Shown here piece after piece: positions 1 through 5,694 of a stretch of 7,500 bases of DNA; positions within the stretch are counted from its first letter, which is position 1; each line of letters begins with the position of its first letter. Below the pieces are notes generated by a model. It was not told the origin of the DNA. It did no database searches and worked only from the letters and a program-made list of their open reading frames with translations. The stretch spans positions 1 to 7,500 of the forward strand of contig JBKPBQ010000019.1 in the NCBI GenBank assembly GCA_046726955.1, written 5' to 3'. Made by a program: the position numbers and the translations under genes. This DNA is from CAVPGH01 sp046726955. GTDB taxonomy: Bacteria > Acidobacteriota > Vicinamibacteria > Fen-336.

Positions 1-392
1 AGCGCTGCGAAGGCGATCTCCAGGTTCCCGAAGGCGTCTATCGGCTGACGGGCTTCAACCCGGTGAGCCGCTACCATCTCTCGATTCGCGTCGACTACCC
101 GAACGCCGACGATCGCGACGCGGCCCGGCTCGAAGGGCGGAACGATCTCGGCGGGGACATCTTCGTCCACGGGAGGGCGGCCTCGATCGGCTGCCTCGCG
201 ATCGGCGATGCCGCCATCGAGGAGCTCTACCTGCTGGTCGCCGAGGTCGGCCTGACCCGGGCGCGTCTCGTCCTCTCGCCGAGCGCGGCGCCCGAGGCCC
301 CGTTGGAGTCCCCGCGCTGGATCGCGGACCTCTACCAACGTCTGCGCCAGGAGCTCGAGACGATCCGCGGCGCCGGCGACACGGCGACGTAG
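1..392 (+). CDS. L,D-transpeptidase, YafK/YkuD type (3' part; start lies upstream of the window)
   Basis: This is the C-terminal part of a murein L,D-transpeptidase. The frame is already open at base 3 and stays open to TAG at 390-392, giving about 129 visible residues. The GTG at 63 is internal, because family-like sequence (GDLQVPEGVYRLTGFNP, then SRYHLSI) precedes it. The catalytic signature is clear: HGRAASIGCLAIGD, matching HGxxxSxGC of the YkuD fold, with His at 168-170 and the nucleophilic Cys at 192-194. The segments around it (NPVSRYHLSIRVDYPNADD before, AAIEELYLLVAEVG after) are typical of the YafK branch. Family enzymes act in the periplasm, cutting or forming meso-DAP bonds in peptidoglycan; YafK/DpaA of E. 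coli detaches Braun lipoprotein. Which of these reactions this protein performs cannot be read here. The signal peptide would lie outside the window. The next gene starts 17 bases after the stop. Confidence 0.9.
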   Translation, partial: RCEGDLQVPEGVYRLTGFNPVSRYHLSIRVDYPNADDRDAARLEGRNDLGGDIFVHGRAASIGCLAIGDAAIEELYLLVAEVGLTRARLVLSPSAAPEAPLESPRWIADLYQRLRQELETIRGAGDTAT

Positions 393-409
393 CCGCCCGG
401 CTGCACCTC

Positions 410-757
410 GTGATCTTCACGAAGCGCCTCCGCGACGGAGTCCGGCGGGGAGAGATCACGTGCAGCATCCGCATCTGGATGCGGCCGCACGTCAAGGTCG
501 GCCACCGCTACGCCATGGACGAGGGTCAGATCGAGGTGGACTCGATCCTCCCGATCGGATTCGAGGACATCACGCCCGAGCTGGCGCGCGTGTCGGGGTT
601 CAAGGGTGTCGTCGATCTCCTCAAGGTCGCGAAGCACGGCCGCGGCGAGAACGTGTACCTCGTCCGATTCCACTACGTTCCGCCGCGAAAGACGTCCGCC
701 ATCCGCAGATCGGCTCGAGCCCGACGGCGCAAGCCTCGAAACCGCCGAGACTCGTAG
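410..757 (+). CDS. ASCH-domain protein with arginine-rich C-terminal tail
   Basis: This is a small protein of 115 residues from a GTG start. Its first ~90 residues match the compact ASCH fold (PUA-like beta-barrel) as found in short stand-alone bacterial proteins: an N-terminal MIFTKRLRDGVRRGEITCSI, then RPHVKVGHRY, then an EVDSI strand, and a late YLVRFHYVPP strand. ASCH domains are thought to bind RNA or modified nucleosides, and E. coli YqfB hydrolyses N4-acetylcytidine. From memory YqfB has GRKTIT at its catalytic Lys/Thr; here the segment is RRGEITC, with Glu replacing Lys, so the YqfB reaction is doubtful. The start is chosen because the domain begins there; no clear Shine-Dalgarno is seen. 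After VPP the last ~24 residues are almost all Arg/Lys/Ser/Ala, unlike the domain, and may be frameshifted or drifting sequence. The close spacing to the upstream transpeptidase suggests one transcript. Confidence 0.8.
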   Translation: MIFTKRLRDGVRRGEITCSIRIWMRPHVKVGHRYAMDEGQIEVDSILPIGFEDITPELARVSGFKGVVDLLKVAKHGRGENVYLVRFHYVPPRKTSAIRRSARARRRKPRNRRDS

Positions 758-879
758 CGCCTTTATACGATTCCCGCTCACCGCCAGGCCGGCGGACACA
801 CTCTCGTCGCGCCAATCGTTAGGCGCCGACGCAGCCGGGCTTGTGCCGCATTGTATGATCGCGTCCCTAGCGGTAATCC
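758..879 (+). other. Intergenic spacer before the secreted-protein pair
   Basis: This 122-base non-coding stretch lies between the ASCH gene and the DUF11 gene. It is less GC-rich in places (CTTTATACGATT near 761-772, TTGTATGATC at 851-860), as expected for a promoter region. Stops TAG 868-870 and TAA 874-876 close the frame just upstream of the next gene. I see no convincing hairpin terminator, tRNA or small ORF. A single GTTAGGC at 818-824 resembles half of an integron core site but has no partner. Confidence 0.5.
854..859 (+). promoter_or_regulatory. Candidate -10 box (TATGAT) upstream of the DUF11 gene
   Basis: TATGAT matches the sigma-70 -10 consensus at five of six positions and lies 20 bases before the TTG start codon, in the least GC-rich part of the spacer. 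No matching -35 element is visible 16-18 bases upstream (the sequence there is around GCAGCC), so this is only a candidate. Confidence 0.25.
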
Positions 880-2223
880 TTGGCGGGGTACTCGTCGCGG
901 AGCCTCGGAGCTCTCGCGCTCGCCGTGAGCGCCGTGTCGGTCTCCGCGCGCGCCGCGACGTACGACGTGCGTTGGTTCTCCGTGGACGGTGGCGGGACGT
1001 CGCGTGCGGAAGGAGGCGGGTTCGCTGTCGGGAGCACGGTCGGCCAGCCTGACGCGGGCGCCGCCGTCGCCTCTCCCTTCAGCGTCGGCTCCGGGTTCTG
1101 GGGAGCGACTCTCACGGCGACGGGTGCCGAGCTCAGCCTGTCCGTCCGCGACCGGCCCGATCCCGTGGCGCTCGACGGCCGGCTCGCGTACACGATCGTC
1201 GTCACGAACGCCGGACCGTCGGACGCGGCGGGTGTGGCGGTGGACGGCGCGACTCCGGCGGGCCTCGTGTTCGTGGCGAACGCGGGCGACTGCGCGACAG
1301 CGTTCCCGTGCCTCCTGGACGTCGTCCCCGCCGGAAGCGCGAGGACGATCCTCGCCCTCTTCGAGGTGCCCTCAGGCTACGCGGCCGCCAATCCGATCGT
1401 CGGCACGTTCGCGGTGACCGCGACCACTCCCGACCCCAACGCGGCCACGAACACCGCCACCGCGGCCACGGCCGTGGGCGCCGCGAGCGCCGACCTCGCG
1501 GTGGCGAAGCGGGGGCCGGCGGAAACATACCGGGGAGCGGAGGTCGTCTACTCCATCACCGTGACCAACAACGGTCCGTCCGCGGCTCCGGCGGTGCAGG
1601 TCAGCGACGCGCCGGCCACCGGCCTCGTCTTCGTCGGCAACCAGGGGGACTGCGAGACCGCCTTTCCGTGCGACGTCGGCACGCTCCCCCCGGGCGCGAG
1701 CCGGGTGATCGCCTCCACGTTCCGCGTCCCTCTCGCCTACGGGGGAGCCGACCCCGTCCTCAACACCGCGACCGCGACGTCGCCGGTCGCGGATCCGTCC
1801 CCGGGCGACAACTCGTCGGTGGCGGCGTCCGCGGTCGTCGCGCCTCCCGGCCTGGGCTTCTACGCGCTGCCGCCCTGCCGCGTCCTCGACACCCGGAACC
1901 CTCCGGGACCGTTCGGAGGTCCCGCGCTCGGCGCCCAGACGACGCGGCGCTTCACGATCAGCCCCAGGTGCGGGATCCCGCGGACGGCGCGAGCGGTCTC
2001 GGCGACGATGGCGACGACCAGCTCCACCGTCGCGGGCAACCTCCGGCTGTTCGCGGCCGGCGAGGCCGTCCCCTTCGCGGCCACCATCACCTACTCCGCC
2101 GGCCAGATCCGCACGAACAACGCGATCCTCACCCTGGGCCCGGATGCCGACCTCGACGTCTTTTGCGGGCAGGCGAGCGGGACCGTGAACCTCATCCTCG
2201 ACGTGAACGGTTACTTCCAGTGA
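880..2223 (+). CDS. Secreted multi-module protein: N-terminal GQPDAG module, two DUF11 repeats, C-terminal 'PCRVLDTR' module
   Basis: This is a 447-residue predicted exported protein. Residues 1-25 form a signal peptide (Arg7, hydrophobic core from Leu9, Ala-Arg-Ala cleavage site before ATYDVRW). Residues 27-76 are a short module with WFSVDGGG, GSTVGQPDAG and GSGFWG, a pattern seen at the start of many secreted proteins of Acidobacteria and Planctomycetes. Two DUF11 beta-sandwich repeats follow (about 84-203 and 204-323), each with a TNxGPS strand and a GDCxTAFPC motif, whose cysteines could form a disulfide. Residues 327-447 are a third module beginning FYALPPCRVLDTRNPPGP and ending ILDVNGYFQ. 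No sortase motif, membrane anchor or catalytic site is seen. A structural or adhesive surface role is likely but inferred. TTG is taken as the start because stops TAG 868 and TAA 874 lie just upstream, and later GTG codons (925, 934) would destroy the signal peptide. Probably co-transcribed with the next gene. Confidence 0.85.
   Translation: MAGYSSRSLGALALAVSAVSVSARAATYDVRWFSVDGGGTSRAEGGGFAVGSTVGQPDAGAAVASPFSVGSGFWGATLTATGAELSLSVRDRPDPVALDGRLAYTIVVTNAGPSDAAGVAVDGATPAGLVFVANAGDCATAFPCLLDVVPAGSARTILALFEVPSGYAAANPIVGTFAVTATTPDPNAATNTATAATAVGAASADLAVAKRGPAETYRGAEVVYSITVTNNGPSAAPAVQVSDAPATGLVFVGNQGDCETAFPCDVGTLPPGASRVIASTFRVPLAYGGADPVLNTATATSPVADPSPGDNSSVAASAVVAPPGLGFYALPPCRVLDTRNPPGPFGGPALGAQTTRRFTISPRCGIPRTARAVSATMATTSSTVAGNLRLFAAGEAVPFAATITYSAGQIRTNNAILTLGPDADLDVFCGQASGTVNLILDVNGYFQ
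1129..1848 (+). repeat. Tandem DUF11 repeats, two units of about 360 bp
   Basis: Two in-frame copies of a ~120-residue unit lie back to back. Matching landmarks are exactly 360 bases apart: the TN(A/N)GPS codons at 1204 and 1564, and GLVFV(A/G)N at 1261 and 1621, followed in each copy by GDC(A/E)TAFPC. The copies are clearly diverged at the protein level between these landmarks, so this is an old duplication and not a recent slippage event. Confidence 0.8.
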
Positions 2224-2240
2224 CGTCGCGCACGCGCAGA

Positions 2241-2245
2241 AGGAG
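2241..2245 (+). promoter_or_regulatory. Shine-Dalgarno AGGAG that fixes the start of the tail-fibre-like gene
   Basis: AGGAG, inside AGAAGGAGTGG, ends seven bases before ATG 2253. The reading frame stays open for about 900 bases upstream (through the DUF11 gene in another frame), so this ribosome binding site plus the signal peptide right after the ATG is what places the true start at 2253. Confidence 0.85.
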
Positions 2246-2252
2246 TGGCTCC

Positions 2253-3647
2253 ATGATCCGCCGCACGGTGCTCGCCGCCGTCTTTCTCGTGCTCGCCGCC
2301 CCTCTCCGGGCGGAGACGCCTCTCGGCACCGTCTTCACCTACCAGGGCCGCCTCACCGACGGCGGAGGTCCCGCGAACGGCGTCTACGACCTGCAGTTCA
2401 CGCTCTTCTCCGCGGAGACCGAAGGGACGCAGGTCGGCCCCATCCTCACCGCCGCGGGCCTGACGGTGACCGACGGGCTCTTCACCGTCCCCCTGGATTT
2501 CGGGGCCTCCGCGTTCGTCGGCAACGGGCGGTGGCTCGAGATCGCGGTTCGGCCCGCATCGGGCGGCTCCTTCACGGCGCTCGCCCCGCGGCAGGCGCTC
2601 ACCGCGACGCCCAACGCTCTCTGGAGCCGCACCGCGGCGAGCGCCGCCACCGTCTCCGGGCTGGTCAACGTGGCCAATGGGGGAACGGGCGCGAGCCTGA
2701 CCACGACCGGCGGACCCGGGCAGTACGTGAAGCAGACGAACCCCGGGGCGGCGCTGACGGTGGGGACGATCCCGGCCGCGGACCTCACGGGTGTCGTCGG
2801 GCTGGCGAGCGGAGGCACCGGGGCCAACCTCGCGGGCACCGGGGGACCGGGACAGCTCGTGCGACAGTCGGCGCCGGGCGCCCCCCTGAGCGTCGGCGCT
2901 CTCGCCGCCTCCGAGATCCCGGCGCACACGCACAGCGCGGCCGACATCGCGTCGGGCACGCTGCCGGTGGCGCGAGGGGGAACAGGCCAGACGAGCTTCG
3001 CGGTCAACGGCGTCGTCTACGCGACGGGCGCGGGCACCCTGGCCGCGACGAGTCCGGGAGCCGCTGGCCAGGTGCTGGTGGCGGCGAGCGGAGCGGCGCC
3101 TTCCTGGTCGAGCGCCACGGGCATCACGTCGGTGGGCACGCTCGGGAGCCTCAACGTGGCCGGCACGGCCACCGTCGCAGGCCTCTCGTGCGCCGGCTGC
3201 GTCCAGACCTCGGCCCTCGACGACGGCGCCGCCACGACCCCGAAGCTCAACCCGACCGTCCTCACAGCCGAGGGCTCGACGGGAAGCTACTCGGTCGATA
3301 CGACGCCGGCCACCAACGCCCGCGTCTGCCCGGTGGGCCCCTACTCCGCGGCTACCGACCAGCGCGCACTCCTCGACGGCGGGATCGCGTGGTCGGCGCT
3401 CAGCTCCGTCAGCGTCTCCGTCGCCGTCCTGTATTCCACGAACGCGGGAGCGTCGTGGGCGCAGGCCTTCACCGTCCCCTTCTTCGACACGAACGCGGTG
3501 GCCGCGTGGGGGAGCTCGTCCCGCAGCGCCGCCCTCGACCTGAGCGCCGGCTCGACGTACCTCTTTGCGGTCGTGGGCTGGGGTGCCTCCGCCAGCACCG
3601 TCAACGAGACCCGCTGCCACCTGCGGGTCGTGGTCGTCGGACGCTGA
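2253..3647 (+). CDS. Secreted protein with 'TYQGRL' N-terminal domain and tail-fibre-like GGTG repeats
   Basis: This is a 464-residue exported protein of unknown function. Residues 1-20 are a signal peptide (RR at 3-4, hydrophobic core, LRA before ETPLG). Residues 26-125 are the domain recognised by VFTYQGRLTDGGGPANGVYD ... FTLFSA and closing with PRQALTATPNALW. Residues ~138-290 carry low-complexity, Gly/Ala/Thr-rich repeats with GGTG at 143, 187 and 242, the first two each followed by GGPGQ(Y/L)V(K/R)Q. AHTHSAADI begins at 224, and SGTLPVARGGTGQTSF resembles the shaft/collar repeats of phage tail fibres. A Cys313-A-G-Cys316 motif comes next, then the short DDGAATTPKL segment. Residues ~335-464 form a Ser/Val-rich beta domain ending in VVVVGR. 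No enzyme motif is visible. By analogy it could form trimeric fibres on the cell surface. It follows the DUF11 gene by 29 bases, which suggests one operon. Confidence 0.85.
   Translation: MIRRTVLAAVFLVLAAPLRAETPLGTVFTYQGRLTDGGGPANGVYDLQFTLFSAETEGTQVGPILTAAGLTVTDGLFTVPLDFGASAFVGNGRWLEIAVRPASGGSFTALAPRQALTATPNALWSRTAASAATVSGLVNVANGGTGASLTTTGGPGQYVKQTNPGAALTVGTIPAADLTGVVGLASGGTGANLAGTGGPGQLVRQSAPGAPLSVGALAASEIPAHTHSAADIASGTLPVARGGTGQTSFAVNGVVYATGAGTLAATSPGAAGQVLVAASGAAPSWSSATGITSVGTLGSLNVAGTATVAGLSCAGCVQTSALDDGAATTPKLNPTVLTAEGSTGSYSVDTTPATNARVCPVGPYSAATDQRALLDGGIAWSALSSVSVSVAVLYSTNAGASWAQAFTVPFFDTNAVAAWGSSSRSAALDLSAGSTYLFAVVGWGASASTVNETRCHLRVVVVGR
2673..3122 (+). repeat. Tail-fibre-like GGTG protein repeats
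   Basis: Degenerate protein-level repeats occupy roughly residues 141-290 of the secreted protein. Two units share V/L-A-x-GGTGA(S/N)L...TGGPGQ(Y/L)V(K/R)Q..PGA.L(T/S)VG (starting near bases 2673 and 2805). A third, more diverged unit starts near 2967 with VARGGTGQTSF and ends GAAGQVLVAASG. At base level only short tracts such as GGNACNGG are shared, so this is coding repetition and not a DNA satellite. Confidence 0.7.
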
Positions 3648-3665
3648 CGGTCAGCCTTTACAATC

Positions 3666-3694
3666 CCTTGACACTCCAGCCCCCCCGGGTGTGG
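3666..3694 (+). promoter_or_regulatory. Candidate promoter upstream of the lipoprotein gene (perfect TTGACA)
   Basis: TTGACA at 3668-3673 is a perfect sigma-70 -35 hexamer, rare by chance in such GC-rich DNA, in the 75-base gap before the lipoprotein gene. No good -10 follows at 16-18 bases (the sequence there is GTGGTC; TCCAAA is further on). A related arrangement, TTGAC with GTG starting 21 bases after the first T, recurs before the dehydratase gene at 4113. A promoter is plausible but unproven. Confidence 0.35.
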
Positions 3695-3722
3695 TCCAAA
3701 GCGGTAGGCGAAGGGAGGATTC

Positions 3723-4100
3723 ATGACGAGACGCACCGCCGCCGCGGCCCTGGTCGTCCTCGGCGGCCTCGCGGCGGCGTGCGAGAGCGCAGCCCGTACG
3801 ACGGAGACGTTCACGGGCACGGTGGACGCGCGCGCCTCCACGGAGGCGGCCGTCGTCCTCACGGTGGACGGCGAGGTCGACGCGACGCTCGACAGCATCA
3901 ACCCCGCCGTCGCGGTAGGCCTCGGCTTCGGCACCCCGACCGCCGATGGGGCGTGCACGCTCCTCGCCTCGAACGCCGCGGCTACCGTGGGGACGATCGT
4001 CTCCACGGACGCGGGACCCGGTACGTACTGCGTGCTCGTCTACGACGTGGGCAACCTCTCGGGCAGCGCGACCTTCACGCTCACCGTCGCCCACCCCTGA
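3723..4100 (+). CDS. Small predicted lipoprotein with PPC-like beta domain
   Basis: This 125-residue protein starts with a lipoprotein-type signal: TRR, a hydrophobic stretch, then LAAAC with Cys20 as the likely lipidated residue. The lipobox has Ala instead of the preferred Leu at -3, so it is slightly atypical. The mature part (about 28-125) is one beta-rich domain: TFTGTVDARAS, a VDATLDSINP strand, GLGFGTP, a central Cys57 region (GACTLL), then GPGTYCVLVYDVGNLSGSAT ending in TLTVAHP. This strand pattern resembles pre-peptidase C-terminal (PPC-like) domains. The two Cys of the mature domain could pair. The start is supported by AAGGGAGGA just upstream. Function is unknown; an outer-membrane-anchored, binding or stabilising role is inferred. 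It stands alone between two gaps of about 70 bases, each with a TTGAC promoter-like box. Confidence 0.75.
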   Translation: MTRRTAAAALVVLGGLAAACESAARTTETFTGTVDARASTEAAVVLTVDGEVDATLDSINPAVAVGLGFGTPTADGACTLLASNAAATVGTIVSTDAGPGTYCVLVYDVGNLSGSATFTLTVAHP

Positions 4101-4110
4101 GATCGCCCGA

Positions 4111-4139
4111 CCTTGACCCGCCTCGCCCCCCCTGTGCGA
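4111..4139 (+). promoter_or_regulatory. Candidate promoter upstream of the dehydratase gene
   Basis: CCTTGACCCGCC...CCCCCCTGTG aligns without gaps to 3666-3694 at about 20 of 29 positions, including TTGAC and a GTG 21 bases after the first T. Part of the match is due to the C-rich run. No clear TATAAT-like -10 is present. A second TTGACG lies at 4143-4148, but its -10 position would fall on the start codon. Confidence 0.25.
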
Positions 4140-4170
4140 CACTTGACGACCTGCCCTCCGGGGGTGCGCA

Positions 4171-5691
4171 ATGACGACGGGAGCCCCTTCCATCCAGGAA
4201 CGCTTGTGGTCCAAGCCGCGTCGGCCGGCGCCGATCCGGACGGGGGCGGACTACGTCGAGAGCCTCCGCGGGCGCGGGCTCCGGGTCTTCCTGATGGGCG
4301 AGCCGGTGGACGAGCCGGTGGATCATCCCGTGATCCGCCCGTCGATCAACGCGGTGGCCCGCACCTACGACCTCGCGGTGGAGGACCCCGACCTCGCGAC
4401 CGTCCACTCCTCGCTCACCGGGGGCCGCGTCAACCGCTTCCTCCACGTCACCGAGACCGCCGACGACGTCGTCATGCAGAACCGCATGCAGCGTCGCCTC
4501 GGCCAGCTCACCGGCACCTGCTTCCAGCGCTGCGTCGGGATGGACGCCTGGAACGCCCTCTACTCGGTGACCTTCGAGATCGACGAGAAGCACGGCACGC
4601 CCTACCACGGCCGCCTCAAGGACTTCCTCCGGTACTGCCAGGAGGAGAACCTCGTCGTGGGCGGGGCCATGACCGATCCCAAGGGCGACCGCTCGAAGGG
4701 CCCCTCCGAGCAGGACGATCCGGACGTCTTCGTGCGGATCGTGGAGCGCCGGAGCGACGGCATCGTGATCCGGGGAGCCAAGGCCCACCAGACGGGATGC
4801 CTCAACTCCCACTGGATCATCGTCATGCCCACGATGCGCCTCTCGGAGCGCGACCGGGACTACGCGGTGGTGGCGGCCGTGCCCGTCGAGCACCCCGGGC
4901 TCACCTTCATCTATGGTCGCCAATCCTGCGACACCCGCGCCCTCGAGGGAGAGATCGATCAGGGCAACGCGCGCTACTCCGGCCAGGAGGCGATGATCGT
5001 CTTCGACGACGTCTTCGTCCCCTCCGACTACGTGTTCATGGACGGGGAGACGGAGTTCGCGGCGGTGCTCGTGGACCGCTTCACGACCTACCACCGCCGC
5101 AGCTACGTCTGCAAGACGGGCGTGGGCGACGTCCTCATCGGGGCCGCCGCGTCGATAGCGGACATGAACGGAGTCCCCCGGGCCTCGCACGTGCGCGACA
5201 AGCTCGTGGAGATGGCCCACCTCAACGAGACGATCTACGGGGCGGGCATCGCCTCCTCGTTCGAGTCGAAGCCGACGGCCGCCGGCAACTACCTGAACGA
5301 GCCGCTCCTCGCCAACGTCTGCAAGCACAACGTCACGCGCTTTCCCTACGAGCTCGCGCGGCTCGCCCAGGACCTGGCGGGCGGCCTCGTGGCGACACTG
5401 CCCTCGCAGAAGGACTTCGAGAGCCCGACGACGGGCCCGCTGCTCCGGAAGTTCCTGAAGGGCCGCACGGGCGTCTCCACCGAAGCGCGCATCCGCATGC
5501 TCCGGCTCATCGAGAACATGACGATGGGACGCAACGCCGTGGGATACCTGACGGAGTCGCTGCACGGGGCGGGATCACCGCAGGCGCAGCGCATCCAGAT
5601 CGAGCGCGGCCTCGACCTCGAGGGAAAGAAGAAGCTGGCCCGTCATCTCGCGGGGATCGCCGAGGACGACCCTCGGGAGGCGAAGGGCTGA
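4171..5691 (+). CDS. abfD: 4-hydroxybutyryl-CoA dehydratase / vinylacetyl-CoA delta-isomerase family enzyme
   Basis: This is a 506-residue cytoplasmic protein of the [4Fe-4S]- and FAD-containing dehydratase family, which converts 4-hydroxybutyryl-CoA to crotonyl-CoA in GABA/4-hydroxybutyrate metabolism and in autotrophic 4-hydroxybutyrate cycles. Diagnostic blocks are GTCFQRCVGMDAWNAL, GAKAHQTGCLNSHW, YGRQSCDTRALEG, SGQEAMIVFDDVFVP, CKTGVGDVLIGAAA, DKLVEMAHLNETIYG, NVCKHNVTRFPYEL and LHGAGSPQAQRIQIERG. Counterparts of the Clostridium aminobutyricum catalytic residues can be placed: Cys117 and Cys121 (Cys99, Cys103), Gln119 (Gln101), Thr208 (Thr190), Glu273 (Glu257), His308 (His292), Tyr312 (Tyr296), Cys314 (Cys299), and probably Glu462 (Glu455). 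The His-to-Cys distance is 6 residues here but 7 in the clostridial enzyme as I recall it. ATG 4171 is the first start after TGA 4144, with GGGGG at 4160-4164 as a weak ribosome site. Full length for the family. The related 4-hydroxyphenylacetate 3-hydroxylase (HpaB) lacks these cysteines, so that reading is unlikely. Confidence 0.9.
   Translation: MTTGAPSIQERLWSKPRRPAPIRTGADYVESLRGRGLRVFLMGEPVDEPVDHPVIRPSINAVARTYDLAVEDPDLATVHSSLTGGRVNRFLHVTETADDVVMQNRMQRRLGQLTGTCFQRCVGMDAWNALYSVTFEIDEKHGTPYHGRLKDFLRYCQEENLVVGGAMTDPKGDRSKGPSEQDDPDVFVRIVERRSDGIVIRGAKAHQTGCLNSHWIIVMPTMRLSERDRDYAVVAAVPVEHPGLTFIYGRQSCDTRALEGEIDQGNARYSGQEAMIVFDDVFVPSDYVFMDGETEFAAVLVDRFTTYHRRSYVCKTGVGDVLIGAAASIADMNGVPRASHVRDKLVEMAHLNETIYGAGIASSFESKPTAAGNYLNEPLLANVCKHNVTRFPYELARLAQDLAGGLVATLPSQKDFESPTTGPLLRKFLKGRTGVSTEARIRMLRLIENMTMGRNAVGYLTESLHGAGSPQAQRIQIERGLDLEGKKKLARHLAGIAEDDPREAKG
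5683..5687 (+). promoter_or_regulatory. Shine-Dalgarno AAGGG for the protease gene, inside the end of the dehydratase gene
   Basis: AAGGG (with GGGAGG just before, at 5675-5680) ends seven bases before GTG 5695 and lies within the last codons of the dehydratase. This supports GTG 5695 as the start and suggests coupled translation of the two genes. Confidence 0.6.
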
Positions 5692-5694
5692 CGC

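Noticed and set aside
811..840. Integron attC-like core GTTAGGC at 818-824
   Set aside because: No matching RYYYAAC half or palindromic arms were found upstream within the usual attC length, and no integrase is present.
2211..3620. Long antisense open frame over the tail-fibre-like gene
   Set aside because: Extreme Arg/Gly/Ala composition with no recognisable domain; a by-product of GC-rich third positions in the + strand gene.
1308..3647. A single + strand frame open for 779 codons across both secreted-protein genes
   Set aside because: Only the part from ATG 2253 has a ribosome site, signal peptide and recognisable domains. The upstream part is Arg-rich shadow translation of the DUF11 gene.
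2253..3647. Prophage or tailocin origin for the tail-fibre-like gene
   Set aside because: It has a Sec signal peptide and lies among bacterial surface, lipoprotein and metabolic genes. No capsid, baseplate, integrase or lysis genes are visible in the window.
3671..3692. Possible hairpin ACAC...GTGT around CCCGGG between 3671 and 3692
   Set aside because: The stem is only 4 bp with poor internal pairing and no T-run, so it is not a convincing terminator.
4081..5565. Long antisense open frame over the dehydratase gene
   Set aside because: The + strand protein has unmistakable family motifs throughout. The antisense product is low-complexity Val/Ala/His/Arg-rich sequence.
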